Shown in pieces: positions 23,012 to 34,770 of a stretch of DNA of 64,000 nucleotides (within the stretch, counting starts at the first letter, position 1; each line of letters begins with the position of its first letter). Made by a program: the position numbers and the translations under genes. The stretch comes from Isoetes taiwanensis (taxonomy: Eukaryota > Streptophyta > Lycopodiopsida > Isoetales > Isoetaceae). The stretch is taken from positions 188,001-252,000 of the forward strand of contig JAJEKV010000239.1 in NCBI GenBank assembly GCA_021234155.1. The letters run 5' to 3'. The notes below the pieces were generated by a model. That model had not been told where the DNA came from. It was given only the letters and a program-made list of their open reading frames with translations, and made no database searches.

Positions 23012-25008
23012 TGATCTTATATTATAATGTTATACCGTGAAGTCCCAGAGTGCATCGAGCCCTAATTTGAATGGTCGAGATCATCCGAATACATCCGGGG
23101 CCTAGATTTATTGCACGACTTACCAACACCGCGGATTGGTCATGCTCGATCCTCTTAAGGGGACTGCGAAAAGGGGAAAAGGAAAAGAGAAGTGGAAAGA
23201 GAGAATGAAGGGCAAAAAGGCATGGGGAAAAAGGAAAAGGGTAAAAGGAAAAAGGAAAAGAGAAAAGGGAAAAGGGAAAAGGGTGGGGATAAGAGAAGAG
23301 AAAACGCATGGAAAAAAAAAAAAGGGAAAGGGAGGGCACGAGGGAAGGAGGAAGAGATAAAGTGGAAAAGGTAAATGGAAAGGGCATAAAAAAAAAAAGG
23401 AAAGAGGAAAAGGTTGAAAAAGGAGAAAATGAAGGAGAAAAAAAAAAAAGCATGGAAAAGGGGAGGAGAAAAAGCATGGGAAAAGGAAGGAGCATGGGAA
23501 AAACGGGGAAAAAGAGAAGCATTGAGGAAAGAGGAAAAGAAGGGACAAATGGCATAGGAAAAGGAAAAAAAAAAAGAGGGAAAGGGAAGGAAAAAATGCA
23601 TCAAGAAAAGGGGAAGAGGAAAGGTTGGAAAAAATGAGAAAAGGGAAGGGACAAGGGGGAACAAGAAAAGGATGGGGAGAGGGGAAAAGAAAAGGGGCAT
23701 AGAAAAAGGGAAAGTGAGAAGAAAGAAAAAGGAAAGGGAAAAGGGGGGAAAGGGAACCTAAGTAAAGGTCACAAGGAAAAAGAAAGAGGGAAACGAGAAA
23801 AGGGAAGGGGGGAAGGACATAAGAGAAAAGGGAAGAGGAAAATGGTGAAGAAAGGGAAAAAAGGAAAAAGAAAAGGGGCAAGAGAGAAAGGGTGGGGAAA
23901 AGAAGAAAATGGGTATAGGAAATAAGAGAAGAAAAAAACAAATGTGCAAAAGGCATGGAAAAAGGGAAAAGGAAAGGAAAGGAAGGGGAAAAGTGCACAA
24001 GAAAAGGATCGGGCAAAGGAGGAAAACGGAAAGAAAAAAAATCCATCAAGAAAAGGAAACGGGAAAAAGGAAAGGGAAGAAAAAAAAAGGGAAAAGAAAA
24101 GGGGCAAGAGAGAAAGGGTGGGGAAAAGAGGAAAATGGGTATAGGAAATAAGAGAATAAAACAAATGTGCAAAAGGCATGGAAAAAGGGAAAGGAAAGGA
24201 AGGGAAAAAGTGCATGTGAAAAGGATCGTGCAAAGGAGGAAAACGGAAAAGAAAAAAATCCATCAAGCAAAGGAAACGGGAAAAAAGGGAAAGGGAAAGG
24301 GAAGTAGGGGAGGATGGAGGGGAGGGAAAGGGAAAAAGAACATGAGGAAAGGAAAAGAGAAAAGAAAAAAGGAATGGAAAAGGGGGAAAGAGAGAGAGGC
24401 ACGAGAAAAAGGATATGAGGAAAATGGAAAAGGGGAAGAGAAAAAGGAAACATGGAAAAGGGAAAGAGGGAAAGGGTGAGGAGAGGGAAAAAGGGAAGGT
24501 AAAAAGGGCATGGAAAACGGAAGGGAGAAAAGAAAAATGGAAGGGAAAAGGGCACACAAAAAAAAGGAGGAAAAGAGGGAAAAGGAGGAAAAGAGAAGGA
24601 AAAATAGGCATGGAAAAGGGCTTAAAGAGAAAAAAGGTTGAGAAAAGGGAAGACATGGAAAAGGGTGGGGAAAAGAGAAGGCATAAAAAAAAAAAAAAAA
24701 AGAGAAAGGGGAAGGGAAAAGGGCAAAGAAAAAGAGAAGAGGGAAAAGGTGGAGAAAGGAGCAAAAAGGGAAGGGAAAAAGGTTATCGAACAGGAAGGGG
24801 AAGGAAAGGGATGGGAAAAAACAAGGAAACATGTGAGAAAGACGAGAAAAAAAAAAAAGAGAAGAAAAAAAAAAGTAGAGAAAATAAAAAAAAATGAAAT
24901 GCTGGATAGAAGCAAAAGGGAAAGGGAAAGGATAGGCTTTTTCATCGTGATCCCAAAGCATTTAAGCCTTTCAACTTATGCCCAAAGAACGCCGGGCACC
25001 ATTACTAG
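23012..25008 (+). mobile_element. Helitron H6, polypurine body
   Basis: 5' end TCTTATATTATAATGTTATA at 23,015, just after H5's CTAG. Leader and purine body closely parallel H4. 3' end TGCCCAAAGAACGCCGGGCA, then CCATTACTAG at 25,008 and host TATTATGATGTA, the same flank as H4. Non-autonomous. Confidence 0.8.
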
Positions 25009-25214
25009 TATTATGATGTATCGTTGGCAATAGAAAAAGCAGGAAATTGCTTATTAATTCGCACATTCACGGACGACAACTAAATCTAAACATTGAAATT
25101 GTAATGCTTTTATTTAATAAATAACAAGAAGCAAGTTGCTACAAAAACAGATTTTAGGTTCAAATCGCAAGGGCGCCGATTTTCTTGGCATAAATAACGA
25201 TTATAATAGAACAT
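25009..25214 (-). other. Detached 3' flank of gene C copy 3
   Basis: Matches 18,636-18,836 (3' flank of copy 2: GGCAATAGAAAAGCAGG-like, GCAAGTTGCTACAAAA, TTTTCTTGGCATAAATAAC) and is continued at 39,066. The LINE separates the two parts. The last 7 bases, AGAACAT (25,208-25,214), are the LINE target duplication. Confidence 0.75.
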
Positions 25215-25547
25215 AGATGGAAAGGAAAAGTGGTATGGAAACGTAATACCTAGAGAAGGTAAGGGATTCAAGAAGTGTACAGGAGGTGGTGTAATCGTGG
25301 GAATGAGGCGGTGAAATAAGAAGCTGTGGTGGTCGGTGGTCGTGGCACCTGCCCCGAGGGTACTTTTGGGAACCCCGGTGTGGAAACCCGGATCTAGGGA
25401 AAAGGATGGCAGTCCTTTTGGTCGGGCTTGGCACAATCTATGCGGGCATCCAAATCATTGACATGTTACGTACATTGGTGGGGAAGGAAAAAGAAAACTC
25501 GAGAACTCTTTCTTTGTCCGCGGGCTTAACTAGTTGATATCGAAAGC

Positions 25548-27600
25548 ATGGCTGAGGGTGCGGAGTAAGGACAAGGTCTCGATCGATGCACCCAGCCAAA
25601 TGCAGAGCCACCGGTGCAGCCCCTTCGGACTTAGATCAACCAAGAACAGAGAAGAATGATGCGTAAACAAGAACGGAAAATCAAACATGAGTTTCAAGGT
25701 ATTCCCTCACTAAAACACCAATACGCCCCAAATAGACTTAAGGAATTGGAAACCAGAGCGGTCATAGGATGTATTCGCTATGAAGGGGTAAAACTCTCCA
25801 CAATCAGAGCCGAGCTAGTCAAAATGGGGAAGAATGTGGACATTAGAAGCATGTGGTCGAAGTGTGGAATGCACAACAAGGCAATTCCTATTGAAACAAG
25901 GCACCATCTTTAGAGCAAATACCGCAATTTATTTCCGTATGGAATGTCAAGTTTGATCCAAACGATTTGAAACAACTATTTCACCCGGCTTCATGCTCTG
26001 TACAAGGTCTCAGCCCGGTATACTGGCATGAAGATATTTTTAAGGAGTTATTTGCTGGGATTGGGGAGTACATTGGCCGGGAATCCATCCGAAAAGAGCA
26101 CCTTAACTGGTGCAATTGGATATCTTGAAAGATATTTCGAGAGAGGTCGATATCATGACTATTTTGGGGAGTAAAACTCAAATTGACATGGAATGGACTC
26201 CCATTCCATGTTCTATTTGTGGTCTCAGGCTACATGGAGGGGGTGTCACAAGGAACTTGGGTACCTAAAGGAAACAATCAGAGCCCCACAAAGATGCTTG
26301 AAGGATGGACCCCAAAGTGAAGTAAAAAAGAAAAATAAAATGGGAGTGCTTATAAAAAGGCAAGGAAGTTGAAGGCCAAGGACAGAAACGTAGGGAAGCC
26401 CAAAAGAGTAAGGAGATTGTCAAGCCTCAGATCAGAATGGAGGGAAAAACAAAACATGACAAGATGGTGGAAAAGTCGCCTTGGTCACTCGATTGAAAAT
26501 CAAAAGGATTCCTGTGAAAGGGAAGGACCAGTCCAAACTCGACCAGATGGTCATAACTCCAGCCTCACTTATTAAGAAGTAACAAACTTGTCATAAGTGA
26601 GAGAGATATTCCTCCCGGCCAATACTTACCCCGAATCTTCCGATTTCGATGTCTCGCCAGGGGGGACAAGGTTATTTAAGGAGAACCTCATTCATTGGGG
26701 ATGACCTTATGACCCCCGCTAAGAAGATTGACTTTGCATCACCAAAACTCAATGAGTGTACCCAGCAGCAGGATACCGCTTAAGAGATGCATGATATTTT
26801 TTTACGTTAATGGAAAAGCAAGAAGAAATGGACAAGGAAGACAAAGTGGATAATGAAGTAGTACCGAGACACCACAAGACCGGCAACCCAAGAGGAAAGA
26901 CAAATCCAAAGATAAATTTTTACTACATCTCCCATGAACTATGAAGGGAAGTTGGGGATTCCGAGGGAGGAACTCAAGAATTAAAATTCAGTTTCAGAAA
27001 TTGAGAGCTTAACCAATGATCTTGTAAGTCCAAATGGCCAAGATATGGTTAATAACTCTCAACCAAACTTCATGCAACCAAAGCAGACTGGTAACTGCCT
27101 TGAGAAAAAGAGACCAATAAGTCCTCCGCCCAATTCTTCACTCCAGCCCAAAGGGGAAATCAGGAGAAGATCATCTCATGATAGTCCACAAGAATGCCAA
27201 CAAAGAGAGGATGATGGCCTGGTAGTTGGGCCTCCCAACAGCCAATAAGCCCATTATCACAAAATTTGATCAAGGGAACACTGTGAGAATGAGACAGAGG
27301 ATGACAATTTCTATACACCACATCAGAGGAAAGCTCGTAATTTTGATGCTGAAAATCCCACGCCGTGGGGAGACATGCAAAACTCAACATACAAATCATG
27401 GCCCGGGTAGTTGATAATTTGGAACAGTCAATGCACTAATAAGCCCAAAGGTACCACACATGGATACCAACATAGCAGCCAGCTCACCAAGATGAAGAAG
27501 TAGGCTTAAAAATTCTACACCCCCGGGTCCAAGAAAAAAAGGTATCGTGAAGGTGCAATTCATCGAGAATAGCCCCGCCTTAACCTAAGGAGTCAAGGAA
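25548..27600 (+). pseudogene. LINE ORF1: RNA-binding protein (DUF4283 type), degraded
   Basis: Likely start ATG at 25,548 (MAEGAE...). A segment at about 25,925-26,180 reads WNVKFDPNDLKQLF and, further on, VYWHEDIFKELFAGIGEYI and LKDISREVDI, the pattern of the DUF4283 domain of plant L1 ORF1 proteins. It is followed by IPCSICGLRLHGGG (about 26,205), a CCHC-like knuckle in which the last Cys is not seen. The remainder is K/P/S-rich and full of stops. ORF1 protein coats element RNA. Non-functional as written. Confidence 0.65.
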
Positions 27601-27620
27601 GGAAGAAGACCGAGGTACAA

Positions 27621-28922
27621 TGAAGATAGCCACATGGAATATGAGGGGAATCAAAGGCCCCTCAAGAGGAAAAGAGCCTTAATAGCTTTGAAAGAAATGA
27701 AAGCGACATTATTCTACCCAAGAGCACAAACCACCGCTTTTGAGTCAAGAAACCTTTGACAAGTGGATCATGCCAAATGGAGACTCGCCTGGTCCATAGC
27801 AGATGGGACCAAGGGGGAATCTGCATGGTTTGCTGTGGGTATGCCCTGCTTGGAGAAATATTGTCACCTGTAAAGGGTGTGGATCAGAGCAAGATTGCGT
27901 AAAGGAAAAGACACCATTGGTATTATTAATATCTATGCCTCCATTGACTGATGAGAGGGAAGAACAATGGTTCCAAATTAATAATTGATCCGTGGTCACC
28001 AAGTCAAGAATTGGTCGCTATGTGAGATTTTAATAATACACCTACTTGGGAACGTAAACTTGGAAAACAGCTTAAATATGTCCAAAGGTGAGAGGAAGGC
28101 ATGGATCTTTTGATGACAAACTTTGTATACCTTCCTCCATCCTCAACAAGCAAATACTCATGGTCAAACAAAAGGAAAGGAGATCAAAGGACATATTGTC
28201 TCCTCGGATGTGTTTTATTTATGGAACTCGTGAGTTGGAGAATTGGGATAACCTAATTACATCATCCGACATTGAAACTCAATCTCGCACTCATTTCCTC
28301 GATTTTTAAGTGACATGGCATCATCAAAGAAGGGAGGGGACAACATCCCATTTAAATTTAACAATCGACTCACGATAATAAAGGATTTTGTGAGGCCTTT
28401 TCTCGAAGTTCTACGCTTAGTTACGAAAAATTCCTTTATCCGTTCCATGAACTTGTTTGTCAACAGGATTAAACAGATCAAAGGATAGATTAAGGCTGGG
28501 GAAAAGATTGGAATTTGAAAAAAAGGAAAGAAAAACAAGAGGTATATGAAGCAATGAGAGAAGTTAGAAAAAGTCTTTTTCAAGATAAGGACAATATAGC
28601 CTGGCAAGAAAAGGAGTTTGAGTTGGAATCAAAAGTCAAATGTATTGAGGAGGCTGAGGCAAGAAGTCTTGCAATTAGAAGTAAATGTAAATATATCAAT
28701 GAGATGGATGATCGAGGTCCGCCTTCTTTTTTGGTGGTGGCTAAGAATAGGATTCTGAACAATGGAATTATTCAAGTTAAAAGGGATGATGGCAGCATTC
28801 TTCATAGCCAACTTGATATCCAGAATTTCTTTCTCAATGAATACAAAAATTTGTTTAACAGTTACAGCATAGATGAGAAAGAAATAGATGAGTTCTTTGC
28901 AGAAATTCCAAAAGGACCACAA
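27621..28922 (+). pseudogene. LINE ORF2, 5' part: AP-endonuclease and linker
   Basis: KIATWNMRGIKG (27,623 on) is the N-terminal endonuclease motif. QEHK (about 27,720), GGICMVCCGYALL-type strand (about 27,810) and INIYAS-like sequence follow in shifted frames. From 28,515 a clean frame runs VYEAMREVRKSLFQDK...WQEKEFELESK...NRILNNGIIQV and DGSILHSQLDIQNFF, the usual linker and start of the RT domain. It stops at IPKGPQI, exactly where Helitron A enters after base 28,923. The endonuclease nicks target DNA for target-primed reverse transcription. Several frameshifts in the endonuclease. Confidence 0.75.
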
Positions 28923-28923
28923 A

Positions 28924-31900
28924 TCCTATATTATAAGGTTTTGATGTATGTCGGCATCACGCCCTAAACCGGGCTGGGGCGATTTAACCTAAGAATGGGA
29001 CGGTCCAGATGGCTCAAATGACCACGACTAAAAAATCCCAACGGAGCCGGGCAATTCAATGCAGTTTGCGGATCGAGACCAACATCCGGATGCACCATCC
29101 GCCTGCACATTTTCCGTGTTAAAATCGGGACCATGCAAGCATCCCTTGCAATTTTAGTGCAAACCCGGTCCCGTGAATAAAATCCGTAACTTGGCCCCCG
29201 CTTGTCGGAGCTCTCTTGCTTAGATGGTCCGTGATGACCGCAAAGACATGGGCTTTCTCCAAATCGGGCCTCCTAGAACCCTCAAGAACGAAGTCTCGCA
29301 TCATTTGGAGCTAATTTAGAAAGCTTCCAATTGCCGCCCATGAACACCGCCGCTTTTGAAGAACTCGCTATTCAACTGCTTTTTGTTTTTCAATGATTAT
29401 TTTTGTGCGCCCCGATTTAAGATGAGAAAGCCAAGCACACAACTTTACAAGATCACCAAAGCAGTGGTAATTTAATTTTTGCTTCACAGTTTGCCTGATT
29501 TCAAAGTCTATATTTCGTTAATTTGATGCGGTATTCGGCCAATATTCAATGGTTTTAATTGTGGAGTACTTGCTTGAATATGGACTTCCAAAGCGGTGCT
29601 ATATGGATCAGCCTTCTATGTGCCTTCATTATCGCCACATTAACCAAGTCTTACATCTAGATATTGAAATTGCAATGTGTATATTAACATTCTAATGTTG
29701 GAAACCGCTTAATCTCTAGAAACTTCTAATTTTTGGAGATGTGTTTAGTTTTATGGGTTTCATGTTTTTCCGTGATCCATCCATTGATTGCCAACTATAG
29801 AAATTTGAAGCTTGGTTTTGGACTTGCAAGATGTTTCCAAGGCGATCAGAATGTTGTTTTCACTACGCTAGGTACGGTGTGATCATAAGTTTTCCCTATT
29901 ACATGCCATGTGGTCTATAGCATGCATTGTTGCCGAAGCTTCCTCATGGAAAGCCTATCTTAACCTGAAAAGACGAGATAGGTTATGTAACTTATATTGC
30001 TTTGTAATCCATTGACCATCTTTTCTTCATTCAGCTTAAGTCTCTCGTTATTTTACACGATCACTCGGGCCTAACATATTACTGTGATATATATTTTTGG
30101 CGGATCACCAAGAGAGTAATTGACCTAGAGTGTCAAAGCCACCCCATTAATTCATGGTTCGAGGGCATGAATTTGCCTCTTCAAAGTGGCAAACAGATGG
30201 GAGTTTTCATTTGGCACACAAAGATGGACACCATTAGATGAACATGTAAACTGGAAATCCAAGGAGGAAAATCAAGGTGAATTACGGCTTTCTCGCAGAC
30301 TTTGCAATCGCTCTCCATGCACAATTGATATGACAAGATACATGCTTCAAGATGCTATAGCCAATCGACATGAAAAAAGGTGGTAAACCTTATTTCATGC
30401 TATAATGTAAAGGCAAAGATGGCCAGAGTTTTGAATCATTTTTGCAAGAACTTTCTTGATTTTAGCCAAAGATCTCGACCGAAATGAAATACACATTCGA
30501 TGTATGCCAACACGTAAATAGACGCTTCATATTTCTTTTTTATATCCAACTTTCGATTTGGAATATGTATCCACCGACTAAGAGGAAAAATAGTTAGAGG
30601 CCACATATAACCTTCACGATCAATTTTGTCTTTGATTTCATCTTCTTCAGATCTAAACACGTGCATAAGAACTTCATAAAATTTTGATCCCGCCGCGACC
30701 AGCCCCTTTTTTCCCATTAAATCAAACTTGAGTTTGATACAAAATATGCCGATGGGCCCCCGATAATGTGAGATATCCGTGATGATAATAAGATCAGGCA
30801 GCTTGGTCCCGGATCAAGCATCTAGAGCTGGTTTTGAATCCAAGGACAATTTTTTTATTTGGGCACTTCACGATGAAGATCAAATTGGTTTCTGGAGAAT
30901 TTGCTGAGATAGTGACTTCCCACTATGTATGGCCTATTTAATTCTATTTCTGGGCTAATTTGAAATTTTATTTTATGATTTTAAGCACATCTAATGTATT
31001 TCTTCACAAGATAATTCAACAAATATGTTCGTGAATAGACAACCATGATGAGCCCTTAACTCAGCCCATGGGGTTTATTCTAGGCTTTGAAATGCGCACG
31101 ATTGGGCAACCGTAAATGGCCTTGAGAAGATCAAGTGGAGTTTTGCTCCTTTAATTGATGCATGCAAATGCACCAAAGGACCGTGATAGGTGTTTTGCAA
31201 AGAATTCGACATGAGATTGGTGAAGACTTATCGTGACAAGTTCAACAATATTTAACACTTAAATGGGTTAGGAGCAATCACTTGATTTATGATTATTGCA
31301 AAGATGCCTCCCGATTTGCTTCTACAAACATGCCCCCTGAGCGCACAAAAGCTTTGAAACAATCTAAATTCTTTGCTTCTTGGATTTCAAGAGGCTAATT
31401 TTCATTTGTAAATAATACCGTAAATGTTAAAGCATTATTTAATCACATATAATAAAAGCACACATTGTTGCAAACAAGTGTGCCATATGCTAGCACTTCC
31501 CAATTTATACTTATAATAATCATGTGGAAAATTTATAACTAACCTCCAAATCTACAAAAAGCTTAAATCATGATAAAAACACATAAGGAATAAATAAACA
31601 TAATTGTGAGCACGTGATTATGAAATCAAGCAACTAGGGAACAAAAACTGTCGCAAGAAATCAATAAGCAAAATATGATCCCAATAAACTACAAGTAAAA
31701 ACCATAATATTAACAACACAAATTGGTAATTCCTTACCACCCCTTACAAAAAGTGTGGTACTCTAGAAATTCAGAGAAACTGATAAGCACACATGGTAAT
31801 GCATCAATGTATTAATTCCAATAATATTACAATGATGCTAAAAAAAAAAAAAACTTCTTCCTTTATCCGGTACTCTAGAAATTTGGAGAAACCGATAAGC

Positions 31901-32163
31901 ATACATGGTAACGATCAATGTATTAATTCCAATAATATTACAATGATGCTAAAAGAAGAAAACTTTTCTTTATCCGCTCTATCATGATGATTGGCACAAT
32001 GAAGACTATGGGTAAAGAAGCAAATCCATGTTTTCCAAAAATGATTGGCACAATGAGAACTATAGATAGAGAAGTAAATCCATGGTTTCCAAAGTGAATT
32101 GCTGGATTATCATTTATTGTGTTATTAACTGCCTCGCCAAAGAACGCCGGGCACCATTACTAG
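28924..32163 (+). mobile_element. Helitron A, non-purine body with unidentified cargo
   Basis: 5' end TCCTATATTATAAGGTTTTG at 28,924 after LINE sequence ...CCACAAA; leader GTATGTCGGCATCACGCCC. 3' end GCCAAAGAACGCCGGGCACC then ATTACTAG at 32,163. Cargo is not purine-rich. A stretch at 30,120-30,240 reads VIDLECQSHPINSWFEG-like and GKQMGVFIWHTKMDT, which could be an exon of a captured gene of unknown family. Another at 30,436-30,717 (-) has ordinary amino-acid composition (LVAAGSKFYEVLMHVFRSEE) but no family was recognised. No Rep/helicase motif seen, so non-autonomous. Confidence 0.75.
31755..32095. repeat. Nested direct repeats near Helitron A 3' end
   Basis: A unit of about 113 bp (GGTACTCTAGAAATT...ACAATGATGCTAAAA) occurs at about 31,756 and 31,869. 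A second unit of about 53 bp (ATGATTGGCACAATGA...AAGCAAATCCATG) occurs at about 31,987 and 32,040. Small indels separate the copies. Confidence 0.75.
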
Positions 32164-32447
32164 TCTTATATTATAATGTTGTAGCGCAGGTCTTCAATGG
32201 AGCCCTAAATCTGGGCCGAGGATTTGATTGACCAATGGTGGAGATGATGTGTGCGTGTCTTTAACTAAAATTTCATCTTGACTATGGCTTCCATATGAAA
32301 GGGAAAAGGAAAAAGGAAAAGGAAAAGGGAAAAGGGGAAGGGAAAAGGAAAAGGAAAAGGAAAAGGGAAAGGGAAAGGGAAAGGGAAAGGGAAAGGGAAA
32401 AGGAAAAACGATGAAAGGGAAAAAGGAAAGGGGAAAAGGAAAGGAAA

Positions 32448-34018
32448 ATGAACGCCCTAGAGCGTTAAACACTTGAGATCAAACACGAGAGAGAATAAAG
32501 GACCCGTGATAATAAATATCTTTCATTAATAATATTCATAACTCAAGGTTACAATTGGAACTACATAGGAATTCAACACAAAAATAGCATCTCTTCTATC
32601 GCCATGCTCCCTCGCCAACGGGTCACGAACTACTAGAATAACTGTAAGAAAAGAGAATGAAATGATGGGGATTAGTCCAGACAAGGACTAAGCGGGCAAA
32701 CCGCACTGGTCTAGACAACTGAAAAGAAACGCAACATGGCAACACAACTTCAATGTAAAAGAAACACAACATCACAACACACAACATCGCCAATTATTTA
32801 ATGTTATCCAGTGGATGATCGGGCCCCTCGCCTGTGCTCACGTGACACCGCTCGCGACACGGATGCACGCTCACACACCAATCACCGGTGTGCACGATGC
32901 TCAACCGGCCCAGCCTCCCAAGATCGACGAAGGGAGCCGGGTTCATTCACACAATTAATCCATATCTTCTTAAACATTCCATTGGTAATCATATTAATGA
33001 ACAAAACATAAAGAGCAATGCTTCAACAAACATAAACTACAAACAAGAATTCCTAGGTAAAACACTTGGTAAATATGTTTGGGTAATAGAGGTTAAAAAA
33101 ATAAAACTAACAAAAACTATGGGTTTCAACCTAAAACTCGAACTCGGGTCTATGGGACAACAAAGTTAAACCCTTTAACCAACTAATCTATCAACCATTT
33201 TTAAAGACAAAATGGCAAAATATAAATAAGGATCGATGGAAGAGGGTTTAAATAGGTATAAACAGAGGCTTAAACTGTAGAACAGGCGTAGAAGCAACTA
33301 TGGCCGGATCTCACAGAAGGGCCGGAATCGGGCCGGATTCAACGATACTGTGCCGCTTTTTAAGATATCATCACTTGCATGACATATAAGAGCAAGATTC
33401 CGAACCATTTGGTCTGAAACAAGGATTTGCAGCCGTTTATAGCCGCTTCAAGAACTTTCTCGAAGGAAAGAAAACATCCTAAAACAATCTAAGAATGGAT
33501 TAAGAACGATTCTTAAGGCATTATACGTGAGATTGGGCTTGAAGGAATCGCTGGGGTCGCATAAACAAAGAAATCATGGCGCATTTGAACAACCGGATAC
33601 TTCCTATGGATTTAGCAACAACAAAACATAGCAATCTAGCATTAGCGCCAAGCCTTCACGGGATTCTTATGGATTTGGCTCCTGCTAACCCACCGCCGGA
33701 TTGCTCTTCTTCTCAGAATTAGACCAAGGCGCCTGTGAAGCTTCCGAATATTTGATACAAAAAGACGTTTTTCCCTTTGTTATGCTATAACCTAAAGTTG
33801 AGGAAAATATCCCCTCAACGCCTCTATTAATAATACGATCTTTCTAATCTTAGCTTTACTATTTAAGTTCATATCCAGATTTCCAAGTAACTAGCATAAT
33901 ACTTAATATCGATCTACCTTTGTTCTCTAACCCTTGATAATCCCTTCCATAATTAGTTATCTCTAACCTATGGTTAAAACTTAAACGTTAACTTACTCTT
34001 CAACCCCTAGGTGTGTCA
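32448..34018. mobile_element. Probable solo LTR inserted in the purine array
   Basis: A 1.57-kb block of ordinary composition cuts the purine array. Its edges read TGAACGCCCTAGAGCG and CCCTAGGTGTGTCA, that is TG...CA, with CCCTAG/CTAGGG-type complementarity. No ORF over 100 codons. A poly(A)-signal-like AATAAA and ATAATAAATATC at about 32,495-32,515 fit an LTR in minus orientation. No clean target duplication was found, so the class is inferred; it could be another non-coding element. Confidence 0.4.
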
Positions 34019-34035
34019 CGTAAAAGGAAAAGGGA

Positions 34036-34770
34036 AAAGGAAAACGATGAAAAGGGAAAAGGGAAAAGGTAAAAGGAAAAGGGAAAAGGGAAAACGATGA
34101 AAGGGAAAAGGGAAAAGGAAAAACGATGAAAGGGAAAAGGGAAAAGGAAAAGGGAAGGAAAACGATGAAAGGGTAAAAGAGAAAAGGGAAAGAGAAAAGG
34201 AAAATGATGAAAGGGAAAAGGGAAAAGGGAAAAGGAAAACGATAAAAGGAAAAGGGAAAAGGGAAAAGGAAAAGGGGAAGGAAAAGGAAAAACGATGAAT
34301 GGGAAAAGGGAAAAGGGAAAAGGAAAAGGGGAAGGAAAAGGAAAAACGATGAAAGGGAAAAGGGAAAAGGAAAAGGAAAAGGGGAAGGAAAAAGAAAAAA
34401 AGATGAAAGGGAAAAGGGAAAAGGGAAAGGGGAAAAGGAAAAGGAGAAGGGAAAAGGAAAAACGATGAAAGGGAAAAAAGGAAAAAGGAAAAGGAAAAGG
34501 GGAAGGGAAAAGGAAAACGATGAAAGGGAAAAGGGAAAAGGGAAAAGGAAAAGGGGAAGGAAAAGGAAAAAAGATGAAAGGGAAAAGGGAAAAGGGAAAA
34601 GGGAAAAGGAAAAGGGGAAGGGAAAAGGAAAACGATGAAAGGGAAAAGGGAAAAGGAAAAGGGGAAGGGAAAAGGAAAAACGATGAAAGGGAAAAGGGAA
34701 AAGGGAAAAGGAAAAGGGAAGGGAAAAGGAAAAACGATGAAAGGAAAAAGGGAAAAGGGAAAAGGAATAA
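34036..34770 (+). repeat. Purine minisatellite, ~55-65 bp unit with AACGATGAAAGGG
   Basis: At least ten units carry a core AACGATGAAAGGG (or AAGATGAAAGGG) followed by GGGAAAAGG and GGGGAAGG blocks. The same core occurs once on the left side of the solo LTR (about 32,407), showing the array was continuous before insertion. Confidence 0.8.

Noticed and set aside
32448-34018. Complete LTR retrotransposon in Helitron B
   Set aside because: Only one TG...CA block of 1.57 kb is present, with no gag-pol or second LTR; recorded as a possible solo LTR.
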